DNA of 49,184 nt from Candidatus Egerieousia equi (lineage in GTDB: Bacteria; Bacteroidota; Bacteroidia; Bacteroidales; UBA932). A program made the position numbers and the translations under genes. The stretch lies in contig JAGHUC010000054.1 in NCBI GenBank assembly GCA_018065035.1, forward strand, positions 1-49,184. Reading direction: 5' to 3'. The notes under the pieces are model-generated. The model was given only the letters and a program-made list of their open reading frames with translations, searched no databases and was not told the DNA's origin. This document shows, piece by piece, positions 22,614 to 31,560 of the stretch (its first letter is position 1; each line of letters begins with the position of its first letter).

Positions 22614-24374
22614 TTACCACCTGAATTTTCTGGTGACTGTACGTACATTCCCTTTGTTGTCCTCAACTGTTATGATGCACTCGTGCATGATTCCTTTCTT
22701 TATTCTTGCCGATTTGAGCGGAACCATTACTCTGGCATACTTCAGATCATACTGTGCAAGGACCCAGTGTCCGTCTATCTCCACCCTGTATCTCTTTATT
22801 CCCGAAAGGTTGTCACCCATTGTGAACGAGAATGAAGCGGCCTTGAGTGCAGCCCCGTTGGCCAGTTTCAGATTCACGTTCGGAGCCTGGGTGTCATATA
22901 CCACGGTATAGTTTCCGAATGATCCTATATGTCCTTTGAGCCAGTCTCCCGACAGCGAATCCAATGAAACCACTTCCGTTCCAACGCATCTGAAAGAGCC
23001 GCCGGAACACAGGGCTATCAACGCCTTTGACTTGTTCTCCTCACTGCCGTTGTACTTGATATACAGGGTTGCACCGCTGTGAAGGGCGGTTTCATTGTTA
23101 TGCACACCATATACCCTGATGGTTTTCTTCTCCTTCTTGCCGCCGACCGTAATGTTATGCTCAGGCAGATATTTGAAGAATATTGAGCTGTAAAGAGAAC
23201 CTGCCGGAATCACGAGCTTGAGATTCCCGTCCTCAAAGATATTGTCAAGCGCCCAGTTCATGTATATGCCCTCCGGTCTTGTATTCATTCTGCTGCGGTA
23301 CTTTGCATCGTTCCTCTGCACCTTGATTGACCTTGAAGCGGTATTGCCCGCCCAGTCCGTGCACTCAACCGTAACGGTATGCACACGTGAATCAGAAAGG
23401 GTTACAAGACCATCGCCGGTGAAGGAAATATGGTCTGAAAGGGCGTTGCCTTCCTCAACCCAGGTCTTCACAAAGTTCACTCCTTTCCTTACCCTGGTCC
23501 TGTAATCTATGATGGAATTTATGTAGCGTCCCTGCTCGAAAGGCACCTCCCCCACTGAATAATCGTAGAACAGCTCATTGTCAATGTAAGCCTTGTAACG
23601 CATTACGGCAAATTTGGAGTGGCTGCCCTCCATGTGGTCAATTGAATTGATACCGATGTATGAATGTTCGGGAACCTGCACCACGTCCTGACCCGCGGGT
23701 ATTTCAAAGGTCTGAGGAACGCCCTCAACTGAATACCAGCCATATACGCGGAGCGGAGCTATGTTCGGCTCCGTGCTGTCATCAATTGTAATGTAACCCC
23801 TTTCCATGAACGAAAGAGGCACATTAGTCTCTGCATCGCGCACCTCGAAGTGAAGATGCGGACCGCCGGATGCTCCGGTATTGCCGGCAAAGGCTATTCT
23901 CTGCTTTTTTTTCACAGGGAACTGATCCGGCGTGCATTCAAGGTCAACCGAGAATGACTCCTTCTCATACTGCATCTGCTCCACATACTGTGCAATATTC
24001 TTCTCGAATGCATTCAGATGACCGTATACGGTGACAAAGCCGTTGGGATGCGTGAGGTAGAGGCAGTTGCCGTATCCCGATGCGGAAACCGATATTCTTG
24101 AAACATATCCGCTGTCGGAAGCATATACAGGTGCGCCCACCACTCCGCCTATGCGGAAATCAACGCCTCCGTGATAATGGTTGGGTCTGAGTTCGCCGTA
24201 GTTGCCGCTCAGGCTCATTGGCTGAACGTCCAGCGGGTATGAAAAATCAGCAGATCTGCTGCTGTCGGTGCTTTCCTGTGCGTTCAGGACGCTTGCGGAT
24301 GAGCATAAAAGAGAAAAGACAATTGCGGAAGTCCCAAGCAATTGTCTCATTCTATGTTTTTTATATCTTGTCAT
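22614..24374 (-). CDS. M23-family metallopeptidase, exported
   Basis: This 586-aa protein has an N-terminal signal peptide (hydrophobic 11-31, cleavage near LNA-QES). An ATG eight codons downstream (24350) is an alternative start. The LytM/M23 domain is N-terminal: HYHGGVDFR (H68, D72) and GGPHLHFEVR (about 172-181) supply the zinc site. A long beta-rich C-terminal region (200-586) of Ig-like character follows, ending in IMHECIITVEDNKGNVRTVT. It should cut peptidoglycan cross-links or act as a regulator or scaffold in the periplasm. The HxxxD and HxH ligands are intact, so activity is expected. Confidence 0.93.
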   Translation of the reverse strand: MTRYKKHRMRQLLGTSAIVFSLLCSSASVLNAQESTDSSRSADFSYPLDVQPMSLSGNYGELRPNHYHGGVDFRIGGVVGAPVYASDSGYVSRISVSASGYGNCLYLTHPNGFVTVYGHLNAFEKNIAQYVEQMQYEKESFSVDLECTPDQFPVKKKQRIAFAGNTGASGGPHLHFEVRDAETNVPLSFMERGYITIDDSTEPNIAPLRVYGWYSVEGVPQTFEIPAGQDVVQVPEHSYIGINSIDHMEGSHSKFAVMRYKAYIDNELFYDYSVGEVPFEQGRYINSIIDYRTRVRKGVNFVKTWVEEGNALSDHISFTGDGLVTLSDSRVHTVTVECTDWAGNTASRSIKVQRNDAKYRSRMNTRPEGIYMNWALDNIFEDGNLKLVIPAGSLYSSIFFKYLPEHNITVGGKKEKKTIRVYGVHNNETALHSGATLYIKYNGSEENKSKALIALCSGGSFRCVGTEVVSLDSLSGDWLKGHIGSFGNYTVVYDTQAPNVNLKLANGAALKAASFSFTMGDNLSGIKRYRVEIDGHWVLAQYDLKYARVMVPLKSARIKKGIMHECIITVEDNKGNVRTVTRKFRW

Positions 24375-24397
24375 TGTTCAAGGCTTGTTTAAATTCA

Positions 24398-25558
24398 TCA
24401 GCCGTTGAAAAGATGCTTTATTCTGTCAAAAAAGTTCCTCTCGGCGGATGTTGGCTTAGGTGCAAAGTTAGGTGAATTTCTCAACTTTTCCATCATTTGT
24501 TTCTCCTCCGATGAAATAACTTTCGGGGTCCATACCTGAACGTAAACCAGAAGGTCTCCCGCACCGTAACCGTTCAGGACAGGAATACCCTTTCCGCGCA
24601 ATCTGAGCATCTTTCCGCTCTGAGTGCCAGGTTCAATCTTTATCCTGAGTTTGCCGTCAACGCCGGGAACTTCCGCCGTTGTGCCCATCACGGCATCAGG
24701 TACGCTTATGAACAAAGTGTAAACCAGATCGTTCTCATCCCTCTGCAGTTCCTTGCCCGGTTCCTCCTCAATAAGCACAATGAGGTCGCCGTTCACGCCG
24801 CCGTTATGCGCTGCATTTCCCTTGCCGGGAACATTGAGCTGCATTCCGTTGGAAACGCCCGCAGGTATGTTGAACGAAATCTCCTCCTCGCCCTTGACGG
24901 CGCCAGTTCCCTTGCACTTGGCGCAAGGATTGGAAATCATGGTTCCCTTGCCGCCGCATTTAGGACAGGTGGTCTGGGTCTGCATTGTACCGAATATGGT
25001 CTGTGCAACCTGCGCAACAACACCGCGTCCGCCGCACTTGTCACAAGTCTTGATATCGGCCTCGCTCTTTGCTCCGCGTCCGGCACATTCAGGACAGCAC
25101 ACCTCCTTGTTTATCTTCACTTTCTTGTCAACGCCGTGAACAACGTCTGCCAGAGTGACCTTCACTCTAATCCTTATGTTCGAACCTTTTGACACTCCCC
25201 TGCTTCTTGATCCGCCGCCACCGCCAAAGCCGCCGAATCCGCCGAATCCGAACCCGCTGAATATGTCTCCGAACTGGCTGAAGATGTCATCCATTGAGAA
25301 TCCACCAGCACCGAATCCGCCTGCTCCGCCGTTCACGCCGGCAAAGCCGTATGTATCATATTTCTGTTTCTTGTCAGGATCGCTGAGCACTGAATACGCC
25401 TCAGCCGCTTCCTTGAATTTCTCCTCGGCTTCCTTGTCACCAGGATTCCTGTCGGGATGATATTTCATTGCCAGCTTTCTGTAGGCCTTCTTTATCTCAT
25501 CCGCAGTTGACTGTTTGGTAACGCCAAGGACCTCGTAATAATCTCTTTTCTCTGCCAT
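24398..25558 (-). CDS. dnaJ: Chaperone protein DnaJ
   Basis: This 386-aa type I DnaJ has a J domain with HPD at residues 33-35 of [10 protein letters not shown], a long Gly/Phe region (about 75-120, [12 protein letters not shown]), and four zinc-binding repeats [24 protein letters not shown] and CAKCKGTG. Two substrate-binding barrels and a C-terminal dimer segment follow. It stimulates DnaK ATPase and delivers unfolded proteins. It lies 17 nt after grpE in one operon. dnaK is not in the window, which is common in Bacteroidales. Confidence 0.98.
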   Translation of the reverse strand: MAEKRDYYEVLGVTKQSTADEIKKAYRKLAMKYHPDRNPGDKEAEEKFKEAAEAYSVLSDPDKKQKYDTYGFAGVNGGAGGFGAGGFSMDDIFSQFGDIFSGFGFGGFGGFGGGGGSRSRGVSKGSNIRIRVKVTLADVVHGVDKKVKINKEVCCPECAGRGAKSEADIKTCDKCGGRGVVAQVAQTIFGTMQTQTTCPKCGGKGTMISNPCAKCKGTGAVKGEEEISFNIPAGVSNGMQLNVPGKGNAAHNGGVNGDLIVLIEEEPGKELQRDENDLVYTLFISVPDAVMGTTAEVPGVDGKLRIKIEPGTQSGKMLRLRGKGIPVLNGYGAGDLLVYVQVWTPKVISSEEKQMMEKLRNSPNFAPKPTSAERNFFDRIKHLFNG

Positions 25559-25575
25559 AAGTCAAAGTTCCAAAA

Positions 25576-26313
25576 TCAGATGCCAACTACAACCTTTGCA
25601 TATCTTATAACCTTGCCGCCAAGCATATATCCTTTCTGGGCAACGTCAATGATCTTTGCTTTCTTAGCAGGGTCATCAACAGGGAACTGAGCCACAGCCT
25701 CGTGGAAATCGGTGTTGAGTTCCTGACCAACAGCCTCGATTTCCGAGAGGCCCTTCTCGCTCAGATACTTCCACAATTTGTTGTAAATGAGCTGTGTCCC
25801 TTCTATTGCAGCCTCACCTGCATCGGAAGAGCGCAGAACGTCAAGGGCTCGCAGGCAGTCGTCAAGTACAGGAAGCATTCCTTTGATGACATCCTCGCTT
25901 GCAGTCTCCCTCAACTCAAGTTTTTCCTTTGCTGTGCGCCTGCGATAGTTGTCGAACTCGGCGTTGAGCCTTGTATAATTGTCATTGGCAAGTTCGTATG
26001 TCTGATGCGCTGCCGCAAGCTTGGCCTCCAGCTCCTCCACCTTTGCCTTTCTTTCAGCCTCGGCAATCTCCAGAGTCTTCTTGGCTCCCTCAACTTCCGC
26101 CAACCTGGCCGATAGTTCCTTCAATTCCTTCCTGCTCTGCTCCACATCCCTTGCCATCTGCTTGAATCTCTGCTGAGGGCTCTTTTTCTTCGCACTCTTT
26201 TCTGTATTCACAGCTTCCTTCTGCTCCTGCGCCTCCACAGCCGCATTTTCCACAGCATTTTCCGCTGCTTGCGGAGCATCGGAAACCATATTTCCGTTCT
26301 TATCAAAGTTCAT
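25576..26313 (-). CDS. grpE: Nucleotide exchange factor GrpE
   Basis: At 245 aa this is longer than the usual 190-200 because of an Ala/Glu/Lys-rich N-terminal extension. A long coiled coil (about 50-135) leads to the conserved core LNAEFDNYRRRTAKEKLE (114-131) and the C-terminal beta domain ending GYMLGGKVIRYAKVVV. It releases ADP from DnaK. It is first of grpE-dnaJ. A strong hairpin ends 17 nt before the start codon, so initiation may depend on RNA folding or on a promoter inside the hairpin region. Confidence 0.96.
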   Translation of the reverse strand: MNFDKNGNMVSDAPQAAENAVENAAVEAQEQKEAVNTEKSAKKKSPQQRFKQMARDVEQSRKELKELSARLAEVEGAKKTLEIAEAERKAKVEELEAKLAAAHQTYELANDNYTRLNAEFDNYRRRTAKEKLELRETASEDVIKGMLPVLDDCLRALDVLRSSDAGEAAIEGTQLIYNKLWKYLSEKGLSEIEAVGQELNTDFHEAVAQFPVDDPAKKAKIIDVAQKGYMLGGKVIRYAKVVVGI

Positions 26314-26330
26314 ATCGAAATAAATTAAAA

Positions 26331-26369
26331 ATTGCTATGGCACAACAACAAATTGCTTGCCATAGCAAT
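26331..26369 (-). terminator. Terminator of the aldolase gene, abutting grpE
   Basis: Perfect 12-bp arms (26358-26369 and 26331-26342) with a 15-nt loop are followed on the minus strand by TTTTTAATTTATTT. It lies after the aldolase gene and 17 nt before the grpE start codon. Confidence 0.75.
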
Positions 26370-26390
26370 ATTAAGACAAATTGGCAGAAA

Positions 26391-27353
26391 TTACGCCTTG
26401 TTCTCTGAACCGAGCACGTTTCTTACCTTATGCATGTAAAGAGCCTTGAGAGCGTCTCTTGCAGGTCCGAGGTACTTCCTAGGGTCAAACTCTGCAGGTT
26501 TTTCAACAAATACCTTGCGGATTGCACCTGTCATTGCAAGACGGCCGTCGGAGTCAATGTTTATCTTGCATACCGCTGATTTTGCAGCCTCTCTCAACTG
26601 CTCCTCAGGAATACCTATTGAATCCTTGAGAGCTCCGCCGTACTGGTTGATCTGTGCAACTATGTCCTGTGGAACGCTTGAAGAACCGTGAAGAACGATT
26701 GGGAATCCAGGGATTCTCTTCTCTATCTCGTGAAGGATATCAAGTCTGATCTGAGGTTTCTGACCAGGTTTGAACTTGAATGCACCGTGGCTTGTTCCAA
26801 TTGAAATTGCGAGCGAATCAACGCCTGTTTTCTTTACAAAGTCCTCAACGTCCTCAGGTCTTGTATATGTATGGCTTTCTGCGCTCACCTCATCCTCAAC
26901 GCCTGCGAGCACTCCGAGTTCACCCTCAACGGTAACATCGTACTTGTGAGCATACTCAACAACCTTTCTTGTGAGAGCAACGTTCTCATCGTATGGAAGG
27001 CTGCTGCCGTCAATCATTACAGAAGAGAAGCCGAGCTCGATGCATGATACGCAAAGTTCGTAGGAATCACCGTGATCAAGGTGAAGTACGATAGGAATGT
27101 TGCATCCGAGTTCCTTTGCATATTCAACCGCTCCCTGAGCCATATATCTGAGCAATGTCTGATTTGCATAATTCCTTGCGCCTTTGCTTACCTGCAGTAT
27201 AACCGGAGATTTTGTTTCAACGCAAGCCTGAATAATTGACTGGAGCTGCTCCATGTTATTGAAATTGAATGCAGGAATGGCATAACCGCCGTCAACTGCC
27301 TTGGCGAATATATCTCTGCTGTTCACCAGGCCCAAATCTTTGTAAGAAACCAT
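26391..27353 (-). CDS. fba: Class II fructose-bisphosphate aldolase
   Basis: This 320-aa class II, zinc-dependent aldolase has IPAFNFNNMEQ at the start, the zinc segment VLHLDHGD (D-H pair), VEGELGVLAG, IGTSHGAFKF and VLHGSSSVP. It cleaves fructose-1,6-bisphosphate to DHAP and glyceraldehyde-3-phosphate in glycolysis and runs in reverse in gluconeogenesis. The length and motifs fit the common Bacteroidales form; a tagatose-bisphosphate activity cannot be excluded. It is a single gene with its own promoter and terminator. Confidence 0.95.
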   Translation of the reverse strand: MVSYKDLGLVNSRDIFAKAVDGGYAIPAFNFNNMEQLQSIIQACVETKSPVILQVSKGARNYANQTLLRYMAQGAVEYAKELGCNIPIVLHLDHGDSYELCVSCIELGFSSVMIDGSSLPYDENVALTRKVVEYAHKYDVTVEGELGVLAGVEDEVSAESHTYTRPEDVEDFVKKTGVDSLAISIGTSHGAFKFKPGQKPQIRLDILHEIEKRIPGFPIVLHGSSSVPQDIVAQINQYGGALKDSIGIPEEQLREAAKSAVCKINIDSDGRLAMTGAIRKVFVEKPAEFDPRKYLGPARDALKALYMHKVRNVLGSENKA

Positions 27354-27388
27354 GATAAAAAAGTATTAGTCTTTAAATTTTCCGGGTG

Positions 27389-27420
27389 CAAAAATAGTAA
27401 AAAATATCACTGAGAACAAT
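27389..27420 (-). promoter_or_regulatory. Promoter of the aldolase gene
   Basis: On the minus strand, TATTTTTG (27396-27389) fits TAnnTTTG, and ATTG (27420-27417) lies 20 nt upstream as a near-consensus -33 box. The start should be about 28 nt before the ATG. Confidence 0.6.
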
Positions 27421-27994
27421 TATGTTCCCTGATTTTTGTAGAAGATATGTCGTTCTGAGGCGCATCTGCAAGTATCACCAGTTCCTTGAATGAATATTCA
27501 CTTTCCAATGCGTCCTGATGCTTCCGAGCCAGAGGTCTGCCGTCCGGGCCGGATGCATATCTGAAGAATTTTCCGATATCGGACCCGGGCCTTGGATACA
27601 CTATCAGCCTGTAGGCGGACATGATGTCTCTTCCCCGGTACCATCGCTCGAGTGAGAGAAGATTGTCGGCTCCCATGGCTATGCTGAACTCGCAGTCCGG
27701 ATGACTGGTGCACAGTGCCTCCAGAGTGTTCCAGGTATATAGCGGAGAAGGCAGATGGAACTCAATGTCGCAAATCCTCCAGTTGAAGCCATTGCTTTGT
27801 GCAAGCGACTCCTCCAGCTCGTGCAGGCGTCTGTAAGGGTCCGAGAGAACGTTCTCCTCCTTGAAAGGGCTCTTGGGCGAAAGCACGAACCAGAGCTCGT
27901 CAACGAGTCCTGAAGCGGAAATCCCCTCCGCTACGGCTCTGTGCCCATAGTGGAAGGGATTGAAAGATCCGAAATATAAAGCTATCCTTTTCAA
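27407..27994 (-). CDS. nadD: Nicotinate-nucleotide adenylyltransferase
   Basis: This 195-aa protein has the nucleotidyltransferase motif GSFNPFHYGH (9-18) and the C-terminal ISSTKIR. It adenylates nicotinate mononucleotide to deamido-NAD in NAD synthesis. The length is usual. It is the last gene of pepD-gmk-nadD with a 6-nt gap after gmk. The end overlaps the promoter region of the aldolase gene. Confidence 0.96.
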   Translation of the reverse strand: MKRIALYFGSFNPFHYGHRAVAEGISASGLVDELWFVLSPKSPFKEENVLSDPYRRLHELEESLAQSNGFNWRICDIEFHLPSPLYTWNTLEALCTSHPDCEFSIAMGADNLLSLERWYRGRDIMSAYRLIVYPRPGSDIGKFFRYASGPDGRPLARKHQDALESEYSFKELVILADAPQNDISSTKIREHNCSQ

Positions 27995-28000
27995 TTTCCT

Positions 28001-28564
28001 CTATTTCCTTATGAATTCCTCAATGAGTGAATCGGCGCACTCAAAGGCCTTGTCAAGTTCATCGTTGATTATGATCCTGTCGAACATAGGAGCGTACTTC
28101 ATTTCCTCCGCGGCCTTGGCAACACGTTCCTCAATGGCCTTTTCAGAATCGGTTGCACGGGCAACAAGACGTCTGTGCAGTTCCTCTATGGAAGGAGCCT
28201 GAATGAAGATTGAGAGAGCGTCATTTCCGAAGATTCTCTTGAGATTCACGCCGCCTTTAACGTCAACGTCAAATGTTATTATATGACCAGCGGACCATAT
28301 TCTCTCAAGCTCATCCTTCAGTGTTCCATAATATGTTCCCTTGTAAACCTGCTCATACTCAACGAACCTGTCCTGTGCTATCCTCTTCTCGAATTCCTCT
28401 GCGGAAATGAAATAATATTCACGTCCGTTCTGCTCCTGGCCCCTTGGTGCGCGGCTGGTGGCGGAAATTGAGAGTTCCAGCTTGTTGAATTTGCCAAGAA
28501 GATGGTCTACAATGGTACTTTTTCCCGAACCCGAAGGTGCTGAAAATATAATGACCTTGCCCAT
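28001..28564 (-). CDS. gmk: Guanylate kinase
   Basis: This 187-aa protein starts with the P-loop FSAPSGSGKSTIVDHLL (residues 7-23), followed by the GMP-binding region SATSRAPRGQEQNGREYYF (34-52) and VDVKGGVNLK. It converts GMP to GDP with ATP. It starts 1 nt after the pepD stop, so translation is coupled. Confidence 0.98.
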   Translation of the reverse strand: MGKVIIFSAPSGSGKSTIVDHLLGKFNKLELSISATSRAPRGQEQNGREYYFISAEEFEKRIAQDRFVEYEQVYKGTYYGTLKDELERIWSAGHIITFDVDVKGGVNLKRIFGNDALSIFIQAPSIEELHRRLVARATDSEKAIEERVAKAAEEMKYAPMFDRIIINDELDKAFECADSLIEEFIRK

Positions 28565-28565
28565 C

Positions 28566-30035
28566 CTATTTCACTGATTTGACAACATCCTCGAGCAGCA
28601 CAACGAACTTGTCCAATGTGGCCAGATTGAGTTTCTCACCAGGAGCGTGAACGCTGCGCAATGTAGGACCGAATGAAATCATATCAAGATCCGGCATCTT
28701 GTTGAGGAACAGGCCGCACTCCAGTCCGGCGTGGATTGCCCTTACCACAGGCTCGTTACCGAACAGCTTCCTGTATGAGGCTTTGGTTATTTCAAGAATG
28801 TCGGACTCGAGCTTCGGCTGCCAGCCAGGATAGCGTCCGAAACGTTTTACGTCTGCACAAGCCAAGTCGAACACGGCCTCAACCTGCTCTGAAACTGTTG
28901 TGATCATATGATCCAGAGAGCTTCTCTGACTTGTCTCTATGGCAATCCTGTTTCTTGGAAGCATCTTTACACTTGCAAGGTTTGTTGAAGTCTCAACCAG
29001 GCCTTTGATATCGTTGCTCATGGCAATGACTCCGTGAGGCATGCCCGCCAGTGTACGTATTACATTGCTTGCAGTGAAAGGATCAATGAACTTCTTAGGG
29101 CTGCCCATCATGCGGCCGCTCTTTACGTCCTTGATTCCAACCTCGCCAACAAAGCCGTCTATTCCTGCATCGCTTGACTTGTATTCAAGCTTGATTGTCT
29201 CAACAAAGTCCTTCCATATACGGAGAATCGCCTTGCTGTTTCTCTTTGAGAATCCGATTACGGCATGAGCTTCGCGGGCAATGGCATTGTCCTTGTTTCC
29301 ACCGCCTATCTCGTAAAGTTCAATGTCGAACTTGTTAATGAGCTTCACAAGGAATCTGCCGAGCAGCTTCACTGCATTTGCCCTGTTCTTGTCTATGTCA
29401 TCACCGCTGTGTCCGCCCTGAGCGCCATGAATCTTGAACTCGCACTTCATGTATTCGTCGGTTGCAGGATAAGTGGTGTATGTGAATGTACCCATTGTTC
29501 TCATGCCGCCTGAGCATCCTATGAAAAGTTCGCCCTCATCCTCTGAATCGAGATTAATGAGAATCTTGCCTGAGAAGAAGTCCGCTTCCATTGCATTTGC
29601 TCCAACGAGTGCGGTTTCCTCGCTCACGGTGAAAATGGCCTCAACCTTTCCAAGTTTCAGATTCTCATCCTCAAGAACTGCAAGGGAGGCGGCTATGCCT
29701 ATTCCGCAGTCAGCTCCCAGTGTTGTATCCTTGGCAACAAGCCAGCCATCTTCCACAACGGCTTTGATAGGGTCCTTGGCAAAATCATGTTCCACTCCGT
29801 CATTCTTCTCGCATACCATGTCCATGTGGCTCTGGAGAACTATTGCAGGAACGTTTTCCTTTCCCGGAGCAGCCTCCTTGATTATGCAGACATTGCCTGC
29901 CTTGTCCGTTTTGCAAGCCAGCTTATGTTCTGCGGCCCAGTCAACGAGCCATTTGTCAATAAGTTCCTCATGTCCGCTTTCACGTGGGATAGTGAGGATT
30001 TCCTTAAAAATGTCAAGTACCCTCTGTGATGTCAT
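28566..30035 (-). CDS. pepD: Aminoacyl-histidine dipeptidase (PepD, M20C)
   Basis: This 489-aa M20C metallopeptidase has SHMDMVCEKN (zinc His and Asp), TTLGADCGIGIA with the bridging Asp, SEETALVGA with the catalytic Glu and a ligand, and GGHSGDDIDKNRANA in the dimer domain. It hydrolyses Xaa-His dipeptides and other unspecific dipeptides in the cytoplasm. The length is typical of PepD. It lies 23 nt after dnaA and may be transcribed with it. Confidence 0.95.
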   Translation of the reverse strand: MTSQRVLDIFKEILTIPRESGHEELIDKWLVDWAAEHKLACKTDKAGNVCIIKEAAPGKENVPAIVLQSHMDMVCEKNDGVEHDFAKDPIKAVVEDGWLVAKDTTLGADCGIGIAASLAVLEDENLKLGKVEAIFTVSEETALVGANAMEADFFSGKILINLDSEDEGELFIGCSGGMRTMGTFTYTTYPATDEYMKCEFKIHGAQGGHSGDDIDKNRANAVKLLGRFLVKLINKFDIELYEIGGGNKDNAIAREAHAVIGFSKRNSKAILRIWKDFVETIKLEYKSSDAGIDGFVGEVGIKDVKSGRMMGSPKKFIDPFTASNVIRTLAGMPHGVIAMSNDIKGLVETSTNLASVKMLPRNRIAIETSQRSSLDHMITTVSEQVEAVFDLACADVKRFGRYPGWQPKLESDILEITKASYRKLFGNEPVVRAIHAGLECGLFLNKMPDLDMISFGPTLRSVHAPGEKLNLATLDKFVVLLEDVVKSVK

Positions 30036-30058
30036 AATATTATGTATTTGATTTGTTA

Positions 30059-31477
30059 TTATTCCTGATTGAGCATGCGCAGCAGCTCGTTCACGTTCTG
30101 CTTGAAACGCTTGTCTGTTTCCATAAGGTCAGACACCGCATTGCATGAGTGCAGCACGGTTGCGTGATCCCTTCCACCAATGCTTGCGCCTATGGTTGAA
30201 AGCGACAGTTTGGTAAGCACCCTGCACAGGTACATTATCACCTGGCGGGCCTGGGCCACCTCGCGCTTCCTTGTCTTTGAATGTATAAGTTCAACCTCGA
30301 CTCCGAAATACTCGGCCACTTTCTTTTCTATGGCCTCCACAGTAAGTTCAAGTCTTTCCGCAGGCACTATGTTATCTATAATCCGCTTTGCAAGCTGAAG
30401 TGTTATCTTTTCCTTGTTGAAGGTGGCGTGTGCAAGAAGTGAATAGAGAGTGCCCTCTATCTCCCTTACGTTTCCCCTGATGTTTTCGGCAAGGTATTCA
30501 AGTATCTCTTCAGAAAGGACAATACCGTCATTTGCGCTCTTCAGTTTGAGAATGTCAACTCTGGTTGAGAAGGACGGCTTGGTGAGTTCAACTGAAAGTC
30601 CCCATTTGAAACGGCTCAGAAGACGCTGTTCAAGTCCCTGGAGATCAACCGGTGCACAGTCCGAGGTAAGCACAAGCTGCTTTCCGTTCTGATGCAGGAA
30701 ATTGAATATATGGAAGAAGGCCTTCTGTGTTCCGGCCTTTGAGGCAAACTCCTGAACGTCATCCAGAATGAGCAGGTCAACCATCTGATAGAAATGAAGG
30801 AAATCAGTGAGCTGATTGTTCACACCGGCATATTCCATATACTGTGTCTGGAATGTATGTGCGTTTACATAAAGGACTATCTTCTCCGGATATCTTTCCT
30901 TCACGGCAAGTCCTATGGCCTGTGCAAGATGTGTCTTTCCGAGACCGGGACCTCCATAAATGAAAAGAGGGTTGAATGCATTCTTTCCAGGATTGTCGGC
31001 TATTGACAGGCCTGCGGCCCTTGCAAGACGGTTGCACTCCCCTTCCACGAAGTTTTCGAAACTGTATATTGGATTGAGATTGGAATCTATCTGTATCTTC
31101 TCCTGAATTCCGGGTACTGCCCATGGATTGAAAGGCATTTTCATTTCACCTCTCATCTTGACCGGTATCTCCTGTTTGTGAACACTTGTTGTGTTGGAAG
31201 GTATGGTAACCTTCTGCTCGCGTGTGACCATCACTCCGTAAAGGAGCTTGGCTTTGGGGCCGAGAAGAAGTCTTAATTCCGGAATGATGATGTCAATGAA
31301 ATTCTCCTCTATGTGATCTCTGAAATAGTCGGAAGGGACCTGCACAATAAGGGTTGAATCCTTAAGTTTCACCGCCTTTATAGGCTTGATCCACGTAAGG
31401 AAATCCTCCTGCGAGACCTGTTTCCTGAGCTTTTCAAGACAAGCTGTCCAAACCTGTGTATGAGTGATTTCTTTCAT
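30059..31477 (-). CDS. dnaA: Chromosomal replication initiator DnaA
   Basis: This 472-aa protein has all four DnaA domains: N-terminal oligomerisation domain (1-85), linker, AAA+ core with GGPGLGKTHLAQAIG (Walker A) and LLILDDVQ (Walker B), and C-terminal DNA-binding domain with the signature GGRDHATVLHSCN. It binds DnaA boxes and opens the origin. No clear cluster of DnaA boxes is visible in the AT-rich 31478-31560 upstream, so the origin is probably elsewhere, as is often so in Bacteroidota. It sits between lptD and pepD on the same strand. Confidence 0.98.
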   Translation of the reverse strand: MKEITHTQVWTACLEKLRKQVSQEDFLTWIKPIKAVKLKDSTLIVQVPSDYFRDHIEENFIDIIIPELRLLLGPKAKLLYGVMVTREQKVTIPSNTTSVHKQEIPVKMRGEMKMPFNPWAVPGIQEKIQIDSNLNPIYSFENFVEGECNRLARAAGLSIADNPGKNAFNPLFIYGGPGLGKTHLAQAIGLAVKERYPEKIVLYVNAHTFQTQYMEYAGVNNQLTDFLHFYQMVDLLILDDVQEFASKAGTQKAFFHIFNFLHQNGKQLVLTSDCAPVDLQGLEQRLLSRFKWGLSVELTKPSFSTRVDILKLKSANDGIVLSEEILEYLAENIRGNVREIEGTLYSLLAHATFNKEKITLQLAKRIIDNIVPAERLELTVEAIEKKVAEYFGVEVELIHSKTRKREVAQARQVIMYLCRVLTKLSLSTIGASIGGRDHATVLHSCNAVSDLMETDKRFKQNVNELLRMLNQE

Positions 31478-31560
31478 GCCATCATCAATAGCACAAAATT
31501 GGATAATAACTTTTTTAAAAAAAATATTTTAAAGTATTGTTTTTTTAGAAAACCTTGTAA

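Noticed and set aside
31478..31560. Replication origin next to dnaA
   Set aside because: The region is AT-rich but I find no cluster of TTATNCACA-type boxes; one TTATCCAAT is not enough.
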